Under the pieces are notes generated by a model. The model was not told the origin of the DNA. It saw nothing but the letters and a program-made list of their open reading frames with translations, and ran no database searches. A program made the position numbers and the translations under genes. Below are positions 61,057-64,000 of a stretch of DNA of 64,000 nucleotides, piece by piece (within the stretch, counting starts at the first letter, position 1; each line of letters starts with the position of its first letter). Source of the stretch: Alcaligenaceae bacterium. GTDB lineage: Bacteria > Pseudomonadota > Gammaproteobacteria > Burkholderiales > Burkholderiaceae_B. The stretch covers positions 1-64,000 of the forward strand of contig DUNB01000075.1 of NCBI GenBank assembly GCA_012839585.1, read 5' to 3'.

Positions 61057-62640
61057 TTATTTGATCAGGTCTGCCACTAATAACCCAGAACCACCGCCTA
61101 AGCCTGGACCAGGATGCGTTGCCGCACCAATGTGAAATACGTTTTTAATCGGTGTCTGATGGCCTTTGACCGCACCCGTTTTAGCAAAAGGACGGAACCA
61201 GAAAAACTGATCCAAAGAACAAGTCCCAGAGTAAATATCGCCGCCAACTAAGTTAGGATTCAGTTGTTCTAGGTCGGTGGGGCTTAATACCCTGCGTCCA
61301 ATAATCTGCTCGCTGAGGCCTGGCAGTACGTTTTCAAGTTGGCCTACGATACGATCCGCCACCTGTTCACGCACCTGTTCGGTCCAGCCTTGGGTGGCGT
61401 CTACTTCGATCTCCCCTTTGGCATCCCCTTTGAGGACACGTGGCATGTCTTGAATTTGTAGCCAGAAAATCCAACCACCTTCAGGAACACGACTGGGGTC
61501 CACCGCGGCTGGCTGCCCTACCGCCACAGTGGGCTGAGTCGGGATCAAACCGCATTCGGCTTGCATCACAGACATAGACACCTGATCTAAGTCCGTGGCC
61601 AAATGCGCCAACGGCACGTTTAGCATTTCTTCGTTCGCCCATGCGGGTCGAGAAGAAAGCGCCAAATGAATCTGCATAGCGCCCCGGCCATAGCGGTAAT
61701 TGTTTGCGGCCTGGGTCACTTCGGGGGCCACATTAGGTAATAGATGTTGATAAAGCTGAGTGGGGGTCACATTACAGACCACGGCCTTATTGGCCATATA
61801 GGTTTTTTGCCCTGCCTCAACCCCTACGGCTTTGCCATTTTGCACAATAATTTGATCGACCTGCGTATTGGCCAGCAGTTTGCCGCCATGTTTCTCGATA
61901 ATAGAGACCAAAGCGTTGACTAGCTGCGTGCCACCGCCTTTCACCACAGGCATACCGCCGCCCACCACTGCCGCAAAGGTCAGCTTACCGATCAGGGCTG
62001 AACCGGCGTCTTGAGGGCCTAGACCTGAGTGCAAGACCCACGGTGCCATTAAGGCTTCGGTTAACGGATGCTTGATGTGTTTTTGTGACCAGCTTCTGAA
62101 GGGGATCAAAGCCTGTCCAGCAAACTGCATCAGCTGATCCATGCCGCGTTTACGCCACTGCTGGAACAACAGCTTAAACGTGGAAAACTGATAAGGAGAG
62201 CCACCTAGCAGGCCAAACAGCAGCTCGCCATTCTTATTAAAAATCTCATCGGCCATGGCACCAATTAAGGCGCCATCACCTGCTGCCACACCATCTAAGC
62301 GTTGGATGGCATCGGCTATATCTTGTTTGAGCGCCAAACTTCGACCATCGGGCAAGACCACACCAGTGGTGTAACCATTATCGATGAACTCCACTCCAGC
62401 CTGAGCAATGTCGTCTTTGAGTTTGGCATAAGCGCCGCCGCCTAAAAACAGAGGGTACCAAGATGCCATGAGCTCATGCTGGTAGCCAGGGAAAAGCTCT
62501 TCGGTACGTATACAGCCTCCGAATACGGCATTGCGCTCTAGTACCAGCGGTTTAATGCCTTTTTTGGCTAACAACGCTGCACACACTAAGGAGTTCAGCC
62601 CACTACCTACAATAATGACATCGCTACGATCATCACTCAT
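61057..62640 (-). CDS. FAD-dependent oxidoreductase, phytoene desaturase/PYROXD2-like
   Basis: DVIIVGSGLNSLVCAALLAKKGIKPLVLERNAVFGGCIRTEELFPGYQHELMASWYPLF; C-terminal HIGAATHPGPGLGGGSG. Confidence 0.9.
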   Translation of the reverse strand: MSDDRSDVIIVGSGLNSLVCAALLAKKGIKPLVLERNAVFGGCIRTEELFPGYQHELMASWYPLFLGGGAYAKLKDDIAQAGVEFIDNGYTTGVVLPDGRSLALKQDIADAIQRLDGVAAGDGALIGAMADEIFNKNGELLFGLLGGSPYQFSTFKLLFQQWRKRGMDQLMQFAGQALIPFRSWSQKHIKHPLTEALMAPWVLHSGLGPQDAGSALIGKLTFAAVVGGGMPVVKGGGTQLVNALVSIIEKHGGKLLANTQVDQIIVQNGKAVGVEAGQKTYMANKAVVCNVTPTQLYQHLLPNVAPEVTQAANNYRYGRGAMQIHLALSSRPAWANEEMLNVPLAHLATDLDQVSMSVMQAECGLIPTQPTVAVGQPAAVDPSRVPEGGWIFWLQIQDMPRVLKGDAKGEIEVDATQGWTEQVREQVADRIVGQLENVLPGLSEQIIGRRVLSPTDLEQLNPNLVGGDIYSGTCSLDQFFWFRPFAKTGAVKGHQTPIKNVFHIGAATHPGPGLGGGSGLLVADLIK

Positions 62641-62661
62641 TTTTATCTCCTCTGGATATTC

Positions 62662-63456
62662 TTATTTTTTATATTCAGTATTTTCAAACCAGTGTCGGGG
62701 CCCTTTACCTTGATCCGGCCCCAACACGGAAAAGCCACCATCCACAGGAATGTCCACCCCTGTAATCCAGCTCGCCTTGGCAGAGGCCACAAAGCAGACC
62801 ACCTCGGCCACCTCGGCACCGTCTCCCACTCGACCTAAGGGGTGTGTAATCGCCCCCACTTGATCGGCTTGCTCTCTGTTTTCATTTGCCATAGAGGCCA
62901 AGGTTGGCGACCACGTCCAGGCTGGCGAGACCGCCACGGTACGTATCCCTTTGGGGGCCAATTCCACCGCAAGGCTTTTTGTCAGATGCAACATCGCCGC
63001 CTTAGAGGCGGGATACAACAGTCGGCCAGCGGAAGCTATTTTACCGCCTATGCTGCCCATGTTCACCACTACCGATCCTGGTGCCATATGCGGTGTGACT
63101 TTTTGCGCCATCAAAGCCGCCGACACCAGATTCACTCCTAAGGTGAAATGCCATTGCTCTCTGGTTGATGCGAGTCCAACGTCTTCATACACGCAGGCAT
63201 TATTCACCAACACATCGATGCGTCCAAAGCGCTCTAGGATTTGATGAACCCCTTGATCAATGGCTTCGTCACTTTGAATATCGATAGGTATAAAAACAGC
63301 CGTACCCTCAGACTGTAATTGCTGCTCGAGTTGCTCACCGATGGCTTGGTTTTGATCCACAATCACCACCGCATCCCCTTGAGCTAAAAAGGCACGTACT
63401 ATTTCCGCGCCTAATCCTTGAGCTCCCCCGGTCACTATCACTACTCGCTGGGTCAT
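62662..63456 (-). CDS. SDR family oxidoreductase
   Basis: VVIVTGGAQGLGAEIVRAFLAQGDAVVIVD, NNACVYED, YPASKAAMLHLTKSLAVELAPKGIRTVAVSPAW. Confidence 0.93.
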   Translation of the reverse strand: MTQRVVIVTGGAQGLGAEIVRAFLAQGDAVVIVDQNQAIGEQLEQQLQSEGTAVFIPIDIQSDEAIDQGVHQILERFGRIDVLVNNACVYEDVGLASTREQWHFTLGVNLVSAALMAQKVTPHMAPGSVVVNMGSIGGKIASAGRLLYPASKAAMLHLTKSLAVELAPKGIRTVAVSPAWTWSPTLASMANENREQADQVGAITHPLGRVGDGAEVAEVVCFVASAKASWITGVDIPVDGGFSVLGPDQGKGPRHWFENTEYKK

Positions 63457-64000
63457 GGTTGGTTCTCCGCAAAAAGAGGAGCCATATCTGTCTCTTGATA
63501 AATTCGGGCAATAAGACTCATGCTCTTTAACGAGGCTTGATGGGTTTCTAGAGGCGCACCACAGGCCTCAGCGGGCACAGTGACTCGATAGCCCATATCA
63601 ACAGCGTGACGCACGGTACTTTCTACTACAGAGTGCGTTGCCACCCCTGCGATGATCAAATGATCCGGCTTTAATTGATTCAAAACCGCCTCTAAGGTAG
63701 AGGCGTAAAACGCATTAATTCGTTTATGCAGCACGACAAATTCGGAGCTGCTGCCTTCTATCGGCTCTAGGCCTGTAAAAAACTCGCTGCCCCAACTGCC
63801 CTCTTGGACAGCCTGTAACTTCCGTACACCTTCAAAAATGGGGGCATTATCAGGCAAATCCGCATAATCAGGTCTATACGCCACCCGCACATGCACAATG
63901 GCAATTTTTTGCTTTCTTGCCTGCTGCAGCAAGTCTTTTGCTGCAGTAATAATGCCCTGTCTCTGAGAGCTATTTGCCTCGATGCCGACGCGAATTTTGC
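63453..64000 (-). CDS. Isochorismatase-family cysteine hydrolase (5' end outside window)
   Basis: HLIIAGVATHSVVESTVRHAVDMGYRVTVPAEACGA; frame remains open upstream of the listed TTG start to the window edge (KIRVGIEANSSQRQGIITAAKDLLQQARKQ). Confidence 0.88.
   Translation of the reverse strand, partial: KIRVGIEANSSQRQGIITAAKDLLQQARKQKIAIVHVRVAYRPDYADLPDNAPIFEGVRKLQAVQEGSWGSEFFTGLEPIEGSSSEFVVLHKRINAFYASTLEAVLNQLKPDHLIIAGVATHSVVESTVRHAVDMGYRVTVPAEACGAPLETHQASLKSMSLIARIYQETDMAPLFAENQP

Overview
The window is a gene-dense chromosomal segment that looks like a betaproteobacterium, probably Alcaligenaceae/Burkholderiales. That placement is inferred from protein character and gene order (cobW-dksA-hslVU, metX-metW, atp operon). 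No prophage, IS element, rRNA operon or CRISPR array was recognised. Recognisable blocks, in order: a zinc-homeostasis group (Fur/Zur C-terminus, CobW GTPase, Cys-depleted DksA) next to hslVU; GNAT + PduO-type adenosyltransferase; an RpiR / class III aminotransferase / AhpD-CMD-like / SSS symporter accessory cluster; ecotin + LrgAB; TRIC, AmpG-like MFS and metW-metX behind a SAM-II-like riboswitch; gshA, tRNA-Arg(CCG) and a two-domain cytochrome c; 3-hydroxyacyl-CoA dehydrogenase; phosphoketolase divergent from an unidentified 80-aa protein; rep, priA, hemE and a pseudo-receiver/Fis-type regulator; the complete atpIBEFHAGDC operon; enoyl-CoA hydratase, M61 peptidase, SDR, folB and ttcA; an XRE regulator and metH, divergent from a cobalamin riboswitch-btuB-btuF-like unit; thiG, thiD, mtnN, pcm-like, tolC-like, hldE2-like, a diiron protein, ubiB-ubiJ and a Tim44-like protein; and a FAD oxidoreductase/SDR/isochorismatase cluster that runs off the right edge. 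No single clearly new multi-gene system is evident. The most interesting signals are regulatory (SAM-II-like element, metH leader hairpins, RpiR operator, palindromes at the small-ORF promoter, sigma32-like hslV promoter) plus a few uncharacterised proteins.
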